Shown here piece by piece: positions 33,017 through 42,410 of a DNA stretch of 47,253 bases; position 1 is the first letter of the stretch, and every line of letters begins with the position of its first letter. The stretch lies in NCBI GenBank assembly GCA_021776675.1, contig JAJFFM010000078.1, positions 1 to 47,253 of the forward strand, given 5' to 3'. The position numbers were made by a program, and so were the translations under genes. The notes beneath the pieces are model-generated. The model saw only the letters and a list, made by a program, of their open reading frames with translations. It made no database searches and had not been told where the DNA came from. Source of the stretch: Robiginitomaculum sp. GTDB taxonomy: Bacteria; Pseudomonadota; Alphaproteobacteria; Caulobacterales; Maricaulaceae.

Positions 33017-33871
33017 ATGACCCAAATTAACAATGAGAAAAAAGGAGATGCAATTCGCGACATTTTTTTCCATGTCCATCTTGTTTCAGACTCGACCGGA
33101 GAAACCTTAGTTGGCACATCAAGAGCTTGTTGTGCACAATACCAGCACGGCATTGCTGTAGAGCATTTACATGCACTGGTACGATCAAAGCTACAATTAG
33201 AAAAGGCACTCACCTCAATCCAGGGTTACCCGGGTGTTGTGTTTTACACATTGGTAAATCCGGAAAGACGAAAATTACTGGAGAATAAGTGTACTGAGTT
33301 AAATGTCCCAATGGTGTCAATTTTAGACCCTGCTTTGGCAACCCTCGGCCGTTATCTAGGTGCGCCCATGAGCTCGGAAATTGGTGCGCAGAGAACTATG
33401 GACGTAGAGTATTTTTCGCGTATCGGCGCTTTGGATTTTGCAATGAGCCATGATGACGGCCAAAATATTGATGGCCTCAAAGACGCAGATATTGTGCTCT
33501 TCGGAATTAGTAGGACATCAAAAACACCCACATGCATATATTTAGCCAATAGAGGCTTTAAGACTGGTAATTTTCCTCTAGTTCCAGGAGCAAAAATTCC
33601 GCCGCAATTGCTCGCTTTGAAAAAACCATTTATTGTCGGCTTGGTATCAAGCCCTGACAGAATAGTGCAAATTAGACGAAATAGAATCTCTTCATTGGGT
33701 GAAAACCAAAGCACACAATATATAGACAAACAGATGGTCCGCGCTGAAATGACAGCAGCCAAACGACTATATGCAAAAAATGGTTGGCCTGTAGTTGATG
33801 TAACCCGTCGCTCAATTGAAGAAACGGCCGCACGGATTATAAATTTATATCAAGACAGAGTTGGGAAATGA
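33017..33871 (+). CDS. ppsR: Pyruvate, phosphate dikinase / PEP synthase regulatory protein (bifunctional kinase/pyrophosphorylase)
   Basis: This family switches PEP synthase or pyruvate phosphate dikinase on and off by ADP-dependent phosphorylation and Pi-dependent dephosphorylation. The 284 residues have the N-terminal VHLVSDSTGETLVGTSRA, the P-loop-like LFGISRTSKTPTCIYLANRGFKTGNFPLVPG (about 157-190), and the family tail ENQSTQYIDKQMVRAEMTAAKRLY. Such a gene beside maf, aroE and coaE at the origin is typical of alphaproteobacteria. It overlaps maf by four bases (ATGA). Confidence 0.96.
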   Translation: MTQINNEKKGDAIRDIFFHVHLVSDSTGETLVGTSRACCAQYQHGIAVEHLHALVRSKLQLEKALTSIQGYPGVVFYTLVNPERRKLLENKCTELNVPMVSILDPALATLGRYLGAPMSSEIGAQRTMDVEYFSRIGALDFAMSHDDGQNIDGLKDADIVLFGISRTSKTPTCIYLANRGFKTGNFPLVPGAKIPPQLLALKKPFIVGLVSSPDRIVQIRRNRISSLGENQSTQYIDKQMVRAEMTAAKRLYAKNGWPVVDVTRRSIEETAARIINLYQDRVGK

Positions 33872-34479
33872 TAAGACCTCCATGCACACCAAAAATAATA
33901 CTGGCCTCCGCAAGTGCAATCCGGGCTGAAATAATGAGAAATGCAGGGATAACGTTTTCGGTAAATCCGACAAATATTGACGAAGAACCCATTAAAAAGA
34001 AATGTTTACAAAAAGGTCGCACCACAGCACAGTTGGTGGAAGAACTGGCCCTCGCAAAAGCAAGTGGTCTTAGACCATCTGGCAAGGAGATTATAGTTGG
34101 CGCAGACCAAGTACTGGAATTTAACGGTAAAGTTTTCGATAAACCTAGTTCGGTACAAGAGGCTCGCACAAGACTAATTGAGCTGCGAGGTCAGGAACAC
34201 AGGTTAATTGGCGCCGTGTGCATACTTCAAAAAGGCGCGAACCCTTGGTGCCACATTAGTACAACAAAATTAAGAATGCGCCAGTTCAGTGACGAATTCT
34301 TAAGGGGTTATATAGAGGTAGAAGGAGAGGCGCTGACTTCATGTGTTGGGGCTTATAAATTTGAAGGTAGAGGCGCGTTATTATTTGACAGGGTTGAGGG
34401 AGATTTCTTTTCTATACTTGGTTTGTCTTTATTGCCGCTATTATCAGAGCTAAGACGTCGTGGCGCACTGACTACATAA
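33868..34479 (+). CDS. maf: Maf-family nucleotide pyrophosphatase
   Basis: Maf proteins hydrolyse non-canonical or modified nucleoside triphosphates. The 203 residues begin KIILASASAIRAEIMRNAGI (the SxSxxR motif) and include IIVGADQVLEFNGKVFDKPSSVQEAR (catalytic Asp region) and EGEALTSCVGAYKFEGRGALLFDRVEGDFFSILGLSL. Which Maf subfamily, and so which nucleotide, is not certain. It is translationally coupled to ppsR and lies 50 bases before aroE. Confidence 0.94.
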   Translation: MIRPPCTPKIILASASAIRAEIMRNAGITFSVNPTNIDEEPIKKKCLQKGRTTAQLVEELALAKASGLRPSGKEIIVGADQVLEFNGKVFDKPSSVQEARTRLIELRGQEHRLIGAVCILQKGANPWCHISTTKLRMRQFSDEFLRGYIEVEGEALTSCVGAYKFEGRGALLFDRVEGDFFSILGLSLLPLLSELRRRGALTT

Positions 34480-34529
34480 ACCTGATCACTTAGAAGCAGG
34501 CTATATGGGTAAATACGGAAACAATTGAG

Positions 34530-35435
34530 ATGACACAGAGGTTAAAAATAGCAGGCGTAGCGGGTTGGCCCGTTCACCATTCTTTGTCGCCAATGCTGCA
34601 CAATTACTGGCTAAAGCACAGCACAATCAACGGTGCAATCAGAGGCGCCTATACTATGTTTGCAGTACACCCAAATGAAGCGCTATATGCGTTTAAAACC
34701 CTAAAAAAAGCTACTATCGAAGGACTAAATATCACCATCCCTCTCAAAGCTTTGGCCTTTGAGGCGGCGGACGAAGTCACACCGGACGCACAAAAACTAG
34801 GTGTGTGCAATGTGTTGTGTAAGCGAGACGGAAAATTAATAGGTCATAACACAGATATGGAAGGTTTTGCGGCCCCACTTTTGGCCCATATTGGTCATCA
34901 CTTTATCTTAAACAACGCCGTCACTTTAGTCGGTGCAGGTGGGGTTGCACGCGCAGTGCTTGGGTCTTTGTTGGCTTTGGGTGCACCGGAAATCAGGATA
35001 ATAAACCGATCGGATGAACGGGCAAAGAAACTTGCATCCAACATAAATATTCCGAGCCTACATGCTTATAATTGGTCGCAAAGACAAAGCGCCATAAAAG
35101 ACGCAGGGTTAGTCATAAATGCGACTGCAGCCGGTATGACCGGACACGATAAATTAGATATAGACGTAAGGGTAATGGCAAAGAACACGTGGGTGTATGA
35201 TTTAGTATACACTCCGCTAGAGACACCTCTCATGTTGCAAGCAAAAAACCACGGCCTTAACACCATAGGTGGCCTTGAAATGTTGATAGCGCAAGCAAGA
35301 CCATCTTTCAGATTGTTTTACGGTGCAGAACCACCCAAAAATATTGGTGCGAAAGACATGTTGATCAAACATTTACAGACTAAACATTTACAGACTAAAC
35401 ATTTACAGGCCAAGCATTTGCAGGCGGCAAAATGA
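34530..35435 (+). CDS. aroE: Shikimate dehydrogenase
   Basis: AroE reduces 3-dehydroshikimate with NADPH in aromatic amino acid synthesis. The 301 residues show the shikimate-binding start (AGWPVHHSLSPMLHNYWLKH), GLNITIPLKALAFEAAD with the catalytic Lys, GHNTDMEGFAAPL, the nucleotide loop LVGAGGVARAVLGSLLALGA with NRSDERAKKLA, and the NATAAGM region. The last 20 or so residues are a repetitive KHLQT/KHLQA tail encoded by 15-bp tandem units, which ordinary AroE lacks. The stop overlaps the coaE start by four bases (ATGA). Confidence 0.96.
   Translation: MTQRLKIAGVAGWPVHHSLSPMLHNYWLKHSTINGAIRGAYTMFAVHPNEALYAFKTLKKATIEGLNITIPLKALAFEAADEVTPDAQKLGVCNVLCKRDGKLIGHNTDMEGFAAPLLAHIGHHFILNNAVTLVGAGGVARAVLGSLLALGAPEIRIINRSDERAKKLASNINIPSLHAYNWSQRQSAIKDAGLVINATAAGMTGHDKLDIDVRVMAKNTWVYDLVYTPLETPLMLQAKNHGLNTIGGLEMLIAQARPSFRLFYGAEPPKNIGAKDMLIKHLQTKHLQTKHLQAKHLQAAK
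35367..35426 (+). repeat. Four 15-bp tandem units at the 3' end of aroE
   Basis: AAACATTTACAGACT occurs twice exactly, followed by AAACATTTACAGGCC and AAGCATTTGCAGGCG. In frame they encode repeats of KHLQ[TA]. The unit is a multiple of three, so copy number can vary without a frameshift. Confidence 0.92.
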
Positions 35436-36028
35436 TAATAATAGGTCTGACCGGATCCATAGGCATGGGTAAATCCACCACCGCTGAATTGTTTAGGGAT
35501 GCGGGAGCTTATGTGTTTGATGCAGATATGGCCGTGCATAATCTTTACGCCAAAGGCGGGGCGGCCGTACCTTTATTGGGCTCAGTGTTTCCTGATATAA
35601 TTGTAGATGATGCTGTTGATCGGGCAAAGCTGTCCAAACATTTACAAGCTGACCCATTGCAAATTCAAGTGCTCGAAAGTTTCATCCACCCTATGGTAGT
35701 GGAGATACGTGCCCAAGCGGTAGCAGAAGCCAAACGCCAAGGTAAAAGCGTTTTTGTCGCCGATATCCCGCTTTTATTTGAAACGGGCGGCGATGCTCTG
35801 GTTGATAAAACGGTCGTGGTAAGCGCGAGCAGCTCTGTGCAAAAAAAACGAGTGCTGGCACGAGACGGTATGACAGAAACCAAGTTTAATATGATAAAAA
35901 GTAGACAAATGCCAGACAAAGAAAAAAGAGCCCGCGCCGACTTTATAATAGAAACTGACAAAGGCATTGATAATGCACGTGGGCAAGTGCTTGAAATTAT
36001 GAATTCTCTGAATAATAAAGAGCATTGA
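35432..36028 (+). CDS. coaE: Dephospho-CoA kinase
   Basis: CoaE performs the last step of coenzyme A synthesis, phosphorylating the 3'-hydroxyl of dephospho-CoA. The 198 residues carry the P-loop [62 protein letters not shown] and [12 protein letters not shown]. It is coupled to aroE by ATGA overlap. dnaQ, which often follows, is elsewhere in the window. Here pheS follows after a 50-base gap. Confidence 0.97.
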   Translation: MIIIGLTGSIGMGKSTTAELFRDAGAYVFDADMAVHNLYAKGGAAVPLLGSVFPDIIVDDAVDRAKLSKHLQADPLQIQVLESFIHPMVVEIRAQAVAEAKRQGKSVFVADIPLLFETGGDALVDKTVVVSASSSVQKKRVLARDGMTETKFNMIKSRQMPDKEKRARADFIIETDKGIDNARGQVLEIMNSLNNKEH

Positions 36029-36078
36029 CGCCCGCCCCTGCAATTGCCAAAACGAGCTCCAAATTAACGGAAGTAACA

Positions 36079-37146
36079 ATGGCCGATATTGAAACATTAA
36101 AATCTAAATACACAGGCGAGATACAAGCCGCCGCTGATCTAATGGCACTCGACGCTATACGGGTTGCTGCGCTGGGTAAAAAGGGTGAGGTTAGTTTGCA
36201 AATGCGCACGCTTGGTCAAATGTCTCCGGACGAAAAAAAGATAATGGGCCCAGCCCTGAACGGCCTTAAAAATGAATTGGCCGCATTGGTAGAGGCGCGT
36301 AAATTAGTCCTTGAAGGCGACGCATTAAACGCCGCTCTTGCATCTGAAACTCTGGACATGTCTTTACCGGTCACCAACAAAACCGGAACCTTACATCCGG
36401 TGATGCAGGTGATGGAAGAGATGGCGGTCATATTTGCTCATCAAGGGTTTTCTGTTGCCGAAGGGCCGGACATCGAAGACGATTTTCATAATTTTACGGC
36501 GCTTAATTTTCCGCCCGGACATCCGGCGCGCGATATGCATGATACGTTTTTCTTAAAACCGGACGAAAACGGTGAGAAGATGGTGCTCCGTACCCATACG
36601 TCTCCTGTGCAAATCCGCACAATGATGAACCAAAAACCGCCTATCCGCATTATCGTACCGGGGCGGACTTATCGCTGTGATAGTGATCAAACCCATACCC
36701 CGATGTTCCATCAAGTCGAAGGCTTGGTCATAGACAAGACAACTCATATGGGGCACCTCAAAGGCTGCCTGATGGATTTTGTCTCGGCGTTTTTTGAAAC
36801 CGATGTAGAAACCCGTTTCCGCCCGCATCATTTTCCGTTCACCGAACCTAGCGCCGAAATGGATGTGCGCTATGAACGGGTCGGGGATGAGATTCGTATC
36901 GGCCAAGGCGATAACTGGATGGAAATCCTTGGTTGCGGCATGGTGCATCCCAATGTGCTTATCAACTGCGGCCTCGACCCGGACGAATATCAAGGCTTCG
37001 CCTTTGGCATGGGCGTAGACCGCCTCGCTATGCTCAAATACGGCATGCCAGACCTGCGCGACATGTTCGCAGGCGACGGACGGTGGTTGGAGCATTACGG
37101 GTTTTCACCGTTACTCCAAGCTAATTTAGCAACGGGACTAAGCTGA
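36079..37146 (+). CDS. pheS: Phenylalanyl-tRNA synthetase alpha subunit
   Basis: This is the catalytic subunit of the alpha2-beta2 enzyme that charges tRNA-Phe. The class II motifs are present: [50 protein letters not shown] (motif 2 region), [11 protein letters not shown], and [17 protein letters not shown] (motif 3). I start at ATG 36079 (355 residues), with GGAAG five bases upstream. The ORF-track TTG at 36025 overlaps coaE and would add an atypical 18-residue extension. The stop overlaps the pheT start (TGATG). Confidence 0.97.
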   Translation: MADIETLKSKYTGEIQAAADLMALDAIRVAALGKKGEVSLQMRTLGQMSPDEKKIMGPALNGLKNELAALVEARKLVLEGDALNAALASETLDMSLPVTNKTGTLHPVMQVMEEMAVIFAHQGFSVAEGPDIEDDFHNFTALNFPPGHPARDMHDTFFLKPDENGEKMVLRTHTSPVQIRTMMNQKPPIRIIVPGRTYRCDSDQTHTPMFHQVEGLVIDKTTHMGHLKGCLMDFVSAFFETDVETRFRPHHFPFTEPSAEMDVRYERVGDEIRIGQGDNWMEILGCGMVHPNVLINCGLDPDEYQGFAFGMGVDRLAMLKYGMPDLRDMFAGDGRWLEHYGFSPLLQANLATGLS

Positions 37147-39563
37147 TGAAATTCACATTAAGTTGGCTCAAAGAGCATTTGGATACTGATGCCAAAGAAG
37201 GCAAAATAAGCATCGACGAAGTTGTCGAAGCTATGACACTTGCCGGTCTTGAAGTTGAAGATGTTGAAAATCCGGCCGAGAAATTATCCGTATTTTCTAT
37301 TGCCAAAGTTATCTCTGCCGAGAAACACCCTGACGCAGACCGCCTCAAGGTTTGTCAGGTTGAAACCCGCGACGGCATGAAACAAATCGTCTGCGGTGCG
37401 CCCAATGCGCGGGCGGGTATGACCGCCGCATTTGCGCCGCTCGGTGCATTTATTCCGGGTCTTGATTTTGCGCTCGATAAAAAGCCGCGTAAAATTCGCG
37501 GCGTCGAAAGCTCCGGCATGATGTGCAGCTCTAAGGAATTAGAGATGGGCGACGACCATGACGGCATACTGGATTTGGATGATAGTTTCGAAATGGGCAT
37601 GCCGCTGGCTGATGCGCTCGAACTAAACGATCCTGTGATTGACTTCGAAGTCACCCCCAACCGCCCCGACTGGCTGGGTGTAGATAATATTGCTCGCGAC
37701 TTGGCGGCGACAGGTCTCGGTAAATGGATCACGCCAGAGGTTAAGCCCGTCAAGGGCCGTTTCCCGTGTCCCGTGACAATTGAAACAGATGTGCCAGACG
37801 CTTGTCCGGTATTTGCTGGTCGCGTAATTCGTGGCGTCAAAAACGGCCCGTCGCCAGAATGGTTACAAATGCGGCTGAAAGCTATCGGCCTACGCCCAAT
37901 ATCCACACTTGTCGATATTACCAATCTGTTGACCTATGACCGTGCGCGCCCCTTGCATGTTTATGATATTAGCAAATTAAGCGGTACGCTACGCGCGCGT
38001 ATGGCCAAAAATAATGAGGGAAGCGGCGAAACTTTTGAAGCTCTCGATGATAAAGAATATACATGCGATGAGACTATGTGTGTTATCGCAGACGATGCCC
38101 GCGTTCTTGGCCTCGGCGGCATTATGGGTGGGACTTATTCCGGCGTTACCGAAGACACCACTGACGTGTTGATTGAATGCGCATATTTTGACCCGTTAAC
38201 CACCCGCAAAACGGCCAAAAAACTCGGGATAAATTCTGACGCTAAATACAGGTTCGAGCGCGGCGTCGATACTGGTTTTGTTACTGGCGGCATTGAGCTT
38301 GCGACAAAATATGTACTAGAATTATGCGGCGGAGAAGCTTCGGATGTGACACTTGCGGGTGCGGTTCCTGAAACCCCTGCGCCCATTGAATTTGATCCTT
38401 TGCTTAACCAACGCCTAACCGGATTTGATTTGTCTGACAAAGAGATGATCAAAATTCTTGAAGACCTTGGTTTTGGTGTGAAAAAAAGCACGCCGACTTG
38501 GACGGTCACCGTGCCGAGCCATCGCCGCGACTGTACAATGGGCGCGGATTTGGTTGAAGAGATTGCCCGCATTCACGGTCTGCACAATATGGTGGCTGAG
38601 AGCTTGCCTGTATCAAGTGGTCGCCGCGAACCTCTTGCCACAGATTTACAAAATAAAATTAGGAAAGCCCGCCGCGCTCTGGCGCATCAAGGTTTATCTG
38701 AAACCGTAACTTGGTCATTTGTATCACAGGAACACGCCAAGAAATTTGACGGCGGAGACGAAGCACTTGTTCTTGACAATCCTATATCAAGCGAGCTTGG
38801 CTGTATGCGCCCTAGTGCGCTCATTCATCTATTATTGGCGGGACAGCGTAGTGCCGATAAGGGTTATCCGGGCGCAAACCTGTTCGAGGCTGGCCCAACT
38901 TATCAAAGTCCAAAACCAGACGGGCAATCTGCGACCATAGCCGGCATTCGCCGCGTAGAAACCACGCGTGATTGGCAAGGTGGCTCAGCACCAGATGCAT
39001 TCACCGCCAAAGCAGATGCGGTTGCAGCACTTGCTGCCATGGGTGCCAAGGTTGATAATTTACAAATAGCTAAGCCTTCTGGTAGCTATTGGCATCCGGG
39101 CCGTTCAGGCCGTTTGCAAATGGGACCAAAAAACATACTGGCAGATTTTGGGGTATTACATCCGGGCGTGTTGAAATCACTCGGTATAGAAGGCCGGGTT
39201 TGTGCCTTTGAAATATGGCCTGACAGAGTGCCATCTGGCCGTAAAAAAGCCACTAAGTCCAAAGGTGCGCTTAGCGTTTCAGATATGATGCCCGTCCACC
39301 GCGACTTTGCATTTATTGTAACGGATGACACACCAGCCGATAAATTACTCCGCGCCGTTAAAGGAGCTGACAAAGCTTTGATTAGCGATGTTGTTTTATT
39401 CGATGTCTATCAGGGCAAGGGCGTAGAAGACGGCCATAAATCATTGGCGCTCGACGTCACTCTATCACCAAAAGCGGACACCCTAACCGATAAAGACATA
39501 GAGGCCGTAACCACAAAAATTATCGCACAGGCGACGAAGGTTGGAGCGGTTTTGCGCGGCTAG
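37146..39563 (+). CDS. pheT: Phenylalanyl-tRNA synthetase beta subunit
   Basis: This is the partner subunit, which carries editing and tRNA-binding domains. The 805 residues have the N-terminal tRNA-binding (EMAP/OB) domain (SIAKVISAEKHPDADRLKVCQVET, IVCGAPNARAGM), B3/B4 editing domain (PNRPDWLGVDNIARDLAA, LVDITNLLTYDRARPLHVYD), B5 (KKLGINSDAKYRFERGVDTG), and the C-terminal anticodon-binding FDX-ACB fold (PVHRDFAFIVTDDTPAD). It is complete and coupled to pheS, and its 3' end meets the convergent acyltransferase gene with only two bases between the stops. Confidence 0.98.
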   Translation: MKFTLSWLKEHLDTDAKEGKISIDEVVEAMTLAGLEVEDVENPAEKLSVFSIAKVISAEKHPDADRLKVCQVETRDGMKQIVCGAPNARAGMTAAFAPLGAFIPGLDFALDKKPRKIRGVESSGMMCSSKELEMGDDHDGILDLDDSFEMGMPLADALELNDPVIDFEVTPNRPDWLGVDNIARDLAATGLGKWITPEVKPVKGRFPCPVTIETDVPDACPVFAGRVIRGVKNGPSPEWLQMRLKAIGLRPISTLVDITNLLTYDRARPLHVYDISKLSGTLRARMAKNNEGSGETFEALDDKEYTCDETMCVIADDARVLGLGGIMGGTYSGVTEDTTDVLIECAYFDPLTTRKTAKKLGINSDAKYRFERGVDTGFVTGGIELATKYVLELCGGEASDVTLAGAVPETPAPIEFDPLLNQRLTGFDLSDKEMIKILEDLGFGVKKSTPTWTVTVPSHRRDCTMGADLVEEIARIHGLHNMVAESLPVSSGRREPLATDLQNKIRKARRALAHQGLSETVTWSFVSQEHAKKFDGGDEALVLDNPISSELGCMRPSALIHLLLAGQRSADKGYPGANLFEAGPTYQSPKPDGQSATIAGIRRVETTRDWQGGSAPDAFTAKADAVAALAAMGAKVDNLQIAKPSGSYWHPGRSGRLQMGPKNILADFGVLHPGVLKSLGIEGRVCAFEIWPDRVPSGRKKATKSKGALSVSDMMPVHRDFAFIVTDDTPADKLLRAVKGADKALISDVVLFDVYQGKGVEDGHKSLALDVTLSPKADTLTDKDIEAVTTKIIAQATKVGAVLRG

Positions 39564-39565
39564 TT

Positions 39566-40747
39566 TTAGCGCCCCCATTTTGGTTTTCTAAATGGCAGGC
39601 CGAAAAGCGGCCTTAATATCCGTATGCGCCTAATAAGTAGTTCATGAAGTATGGCACAACCCGCTATGGTGCCGATAATGACGAGTGCGCTTTCGGCGCC
39701 TAAGCTTAGATTGAATTTTGTTACCAATGCATAGCCCATTATAATGGTCACTGTTTGGTGTAAAATATACCACGGAAAAATAGCTTGGGTCATATAGGTC
39801 AAGGCTTTGGAGGGACGGTTGAGAAAGGCCTGCCCCAGACCAAATATCGTGATGATCATCATCCATGCATAAGCCACACGCAATATTTGCACAGCGGTAA
39901 GTATATAGCCATTTTGCTGCACCAGTTCCCAATTTTCATAGGCCACAACCAGAACAATAATAGAGATTAACGTCAGTATGGCTGCGGTTTTCCAAATTTT
40001 GGTAATAGCATTCCAGAAAGCGGGGCTTTTTGCCCAAAACCAACCCATTAAAAACACGGTGAAACTTATGGTATGGTTGGCCCAGTCATTGACGAAATCA
40101 TGGGTAGTTTCAAATCGTGTAACGAGTGTAAATCTGTAGAGTAAAAACAGAGCAATTGGCACGAACAATAAGCGCCAACCCTTGGTAATAAACGCAAAAG
40201 TTTTACCAATTTTACCGCGCTGTAAGCGGTTCAGCGCAGGCGCCAACAACAACACCAGCATGGTGTAAGGCAAGATATAGACAACATACCAAAGATGGTT
40301 CCAAGTCGGGGTAATAACTGACCATTCTTGGTTCAAATCGAGATAGGTTTTGTAAAAACCGACTATGTCCGCATCGATAGTACCCGCCATACGCAATTGC
40401 AAATAAGTTTGCGGCGGGACGATAACCAATATTCCAAACACAATTGGAATAAACAAACGCCAGAACCGGGTTTTGACGAAGCCCTGTCCCCCAGACGCTT
40501 TACTGTACTTTTCCGAAGCGTAGCGTACAGCTATACCTGAGACAAAAAACAAAATACTGAGCCGCCACGCATTAAGAAGCGTCATGGGTGTGCTCAAAGC
40601 TTTAACCTCATAACTACTGGCGATATGCCAATTCCACGGCACATACATCATGCCTATATGGTAAAATATCAGCAGTAAAAAGGCTCCGACCCGTATCCAG
40701 TCCAAATCATATCTACGTGTATTTCTAATGTTATCCGTGATTTGCAT
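39566..40747 (-). CDS. Acyltransferase-3/OpgC-like integral membrane protein
   Basis: This is a membrane acyltransferase of about 393 residues with ten or so hydrophobic segments. The start YDLDWIRVGAFLLLIFYHIGMMYVP has the acyltransferase-3 Arg/His pattern (DWIR then YHIG), and RLSILFFVSGIAVRYAS fits the same family and the glucan succinylase OpgC branch. It probably transfers an acyl group to an envelope carbohydrate, but the acceptor is unknown. I prefer the second of two tandem ATG codons (40747), six bases after AAGGAG. The ORF-track GTG at 40783 lies upstream of this ribosome site. Confidence 0.85.
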   Translation of the reverse strand: MQITDNIRNTRRYDLDWIRVGAFLLLIFYHIGMMYVPWNWHIASSYEVKALSTPMTLLNAWRLSILFFVSGIAVRYASEKYSKASGGQGFVKTRFWRLFIPIVFGILVIVPPQTYLQLRMAGTIDADIVGFYKTYLDLNQEWSVITPTWNHLWYVVYILPYTMLVLLLAPALNRLQRGKIGKTFAFITKGWRLLFVPIALFLLYRFTLVTRFETTHDFVNDWANHTISFTVFLMGWFWAKSPAFWNAITKIWKTAAILTLISIIVLVVAYENWELVQQNGYILTAVQILRVAYAWMMIITIFGLGQAFLNRPSKALTYMTQAIFPWYILHQTVTIIMGYALVTKFNLSLGAESALVIIGTIAGCAILHELLIRRIRILRPLFGLPFRKPKWGR

Positions 40748-40881
40748 CATGTTCTCCTTATTTTCCTTTACACTACCAAGCACAAATTTATACCGCAGTT
40801 ATTAAGGGCTCTGAGATAACATGGCTGGGGTGAAAGGCAGAGTTACAGTGACAAAAATAAGATTATTAGGGACGAGCGGTT

Positions 40882-41763
40882 GTGGCTTTCACACATTGGC
40901 TCTGGTCAAAACAGGTGTTCTTGCCTCATAATAAGAACATGGAAAAACGCCTAGGACCAAAATCTGCCTTTATAATATTTGGTGATAATGACCGCATATT
41001 TATGGTTGTAATGACTGCACTCATTTTTGTAAAAATTACAGTTGATGCTTTTAGCATGTATAGCCGAGATATTAGCGATGGTGTGGGGGCAGATAGATGG
41101 TTGCCGTTTGTAGAGCAATACACCAGTTTCGTATTTATTATTATTGCAATACCGTTTATTATGTGGGCTGTGTGCCGTTACCCGCTAAATACAAGGTCTT
41201 GGGCAAAGGGTGCGGTTTATCATTTTTTATTCAGTGTTATTTTTTTCATTATACATGTCGCGGGGTTTATTGTCTTGCGCAAGGCAATTTTGTACTTGCT
41301 TGGTGGTCGATATGATTATGATGGATGGCCAAAAAGCGCTCTGTTGGAGTATCCGCTCGATATGGCAACATATTTGATCATTGCGGTATCTTATTTAATC
41401 ATGACACAATTACCTGGCAGCAAAACTGAAGACGAACAGGCGGTAGAGCTTAATTGCGGTAGTCGCACACTTTGGATCAAACCATCAGAAATTATATATG
41501 TCAAAGCTGCGGGAAATTATGTGGATGTTGTGTTGTCAGACAAAACCCATCTTGTGCGTTCGACAATGGAAGGTTTTCAATCACTGGTAAATAAGAAGGA
41601 CGGAGACTTACGCCGCGTTCACCGGAGCACTTTGGCTAACCCCTCACAAATTCGCGAGCGCACAACGGCAAAAAATGGGAGCCGAAAGCTGATTATGAGC
41701 AATGGTGATGAGATTACAATGAGCAGACGCTATTCCAAAGCCTTAAATAATACTGTGGATTAA
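40882..41763 (+). CDS. Membrane-anchored LytTR-type transcriptional regulator
   Basis: The 293-residue protein has about four membrane helices in its first two thirds (IFMVVMTALIFVKITVDAF, SFVFIIIAIPFIMWAVC, GAVYHFLFSVIFFIIHVAGFIVL, DMATYLIIAVSYLIMTQLP) and a C-terminal LytTR DNA-binding domain (LWIKPSEIIYVKAAGNYVDVVL, RRVHRSTLANPSQIRE). It likely binds DNA from the membrane without a separate kinase. The start is uncertain: GTG at 40882 has a GACGAG upstream, while ATG at 40939 would drop 19 residues. Its stop overlaps the stop of the convergent EipA-like gene. Confidence 0.87.
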   Translation: MAFTHWLWSKQVFLPHNKNMEKRLGPKSAFIIFGDNDRIFMVVMTALIFVKITVDAFSMYSRDISDGVGADRWLPFVEQYTSFVFIIIAIPFIMWAVCRYPLNTRSWAKGAVYHFLFSVIFFIIHVAGFIVLRKAILYLLGGRYDYDGWPKSALLEYPLDMATYLIIAVSYLIMTQLPGSKTEDEQAVELNCGSRTLWIKPSEIIYVKAAGNYVDVVLSDKTHLVRSTMEGFQSLVNKKDGDLRRVHRSTLANPSQIRERTTAKNGSRKLIMSNGDEITMSRRYSKALNNTVD

Positions 41764-42410
41764 AACGGCAAAATACCTTTTTTGCGTTTATATGCCACAT
41801 ACCCTACATTAGCACCTAGCCTTGCACCAACACCTGTACGGATGGGCGCGAGAGTTACGCCTTCGGCCCGTTGATAGTTTACGCCCATGCCGCCAACAAT
41901 ATAGGCGGAACCGTCTACACCGGGGAAGCGGCGGTAAATATAATTTGGATCCTCAAGGCCGTAAACCAAGGTGAACACCTTGGAGGCATTGCCGCCCCAA
42001 TCCCAACCAACACTAGGGCCGCGCCAATAAACCTTTTGGCTTCTTCCGTCTTTCATCCAAAGTGTGCCATCGCCGTAACGAAGACCAACAACAAGGGCTC
42101 CACCGCCCTCTTGTCCAGTAATATAACCAACTGGACGACCTTGTTTCCGGAACAACCGCTCAATCATAGTGCCTGCACTCTCAGAGGTCACACCCAAATG
42201 GGTTGACAGGGCTGAGGTCAATTCATTTTCATTATAGGTGCCGTCGGTTGAGGTATTCATTTGCTGCTCGGTGCGGATATCAGAATGACCCACTGGATCG
42301 CTTTGTGAGGTCGCACAGCCTGAAAGCCCAAGGGCTGTCGCCAAAATAAATGCCAGCAAGACATGGGGCAAATAGCGGGCGATTCGTTGATAGTGCGTAA
42401 ACGTCAACAT
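41760..42410 (-). CDS. DUF1134/EipA-like envelope lipoprotein
   Basis: This 216-residue exported protein has a lipobox (ALGLSGC, Cys at 32). The mature part matches the DUF1134 family known as EipA in Brucella, a conserved alphaproteobacterial envelope-integrity factor: LTSALSTHLGVTSESAGTMIERLF, GYITGQEGGGALVVGLRYGDGTLW, SVGWDWGGNASKVFTLVYGLED, GGMGVNYQRAEGVTLAPIRTGVGARLGANVGYV. The molecular role is not established. The start is ATG 42410, six bases after GGAG, rather than the ORF-track ATG four codons earlier, which overlaps that ribosome site. Whether the family is usually lipidated I cannot say. Confidence 0.88.
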   Translation of the reverse strand: MLTFTHYQRIARYLPHVLLAFILATALGLSGCATSQSDPVGHSDIRTEQQMNTSTDGTYNENELTSALSTHLGVTSESAGTMIERLFRKQGRPVGYITGQEGGGALVVGLRYGDGTLWMKDGRSQKVYWRGPSVGWDWGGNASKVFTLVYGLEDPNYIYRRFPGVDGSAYIVGGMGVNYQRAEGVTLAPIRTGVGARLGANVGYVAYKRKKGILPF

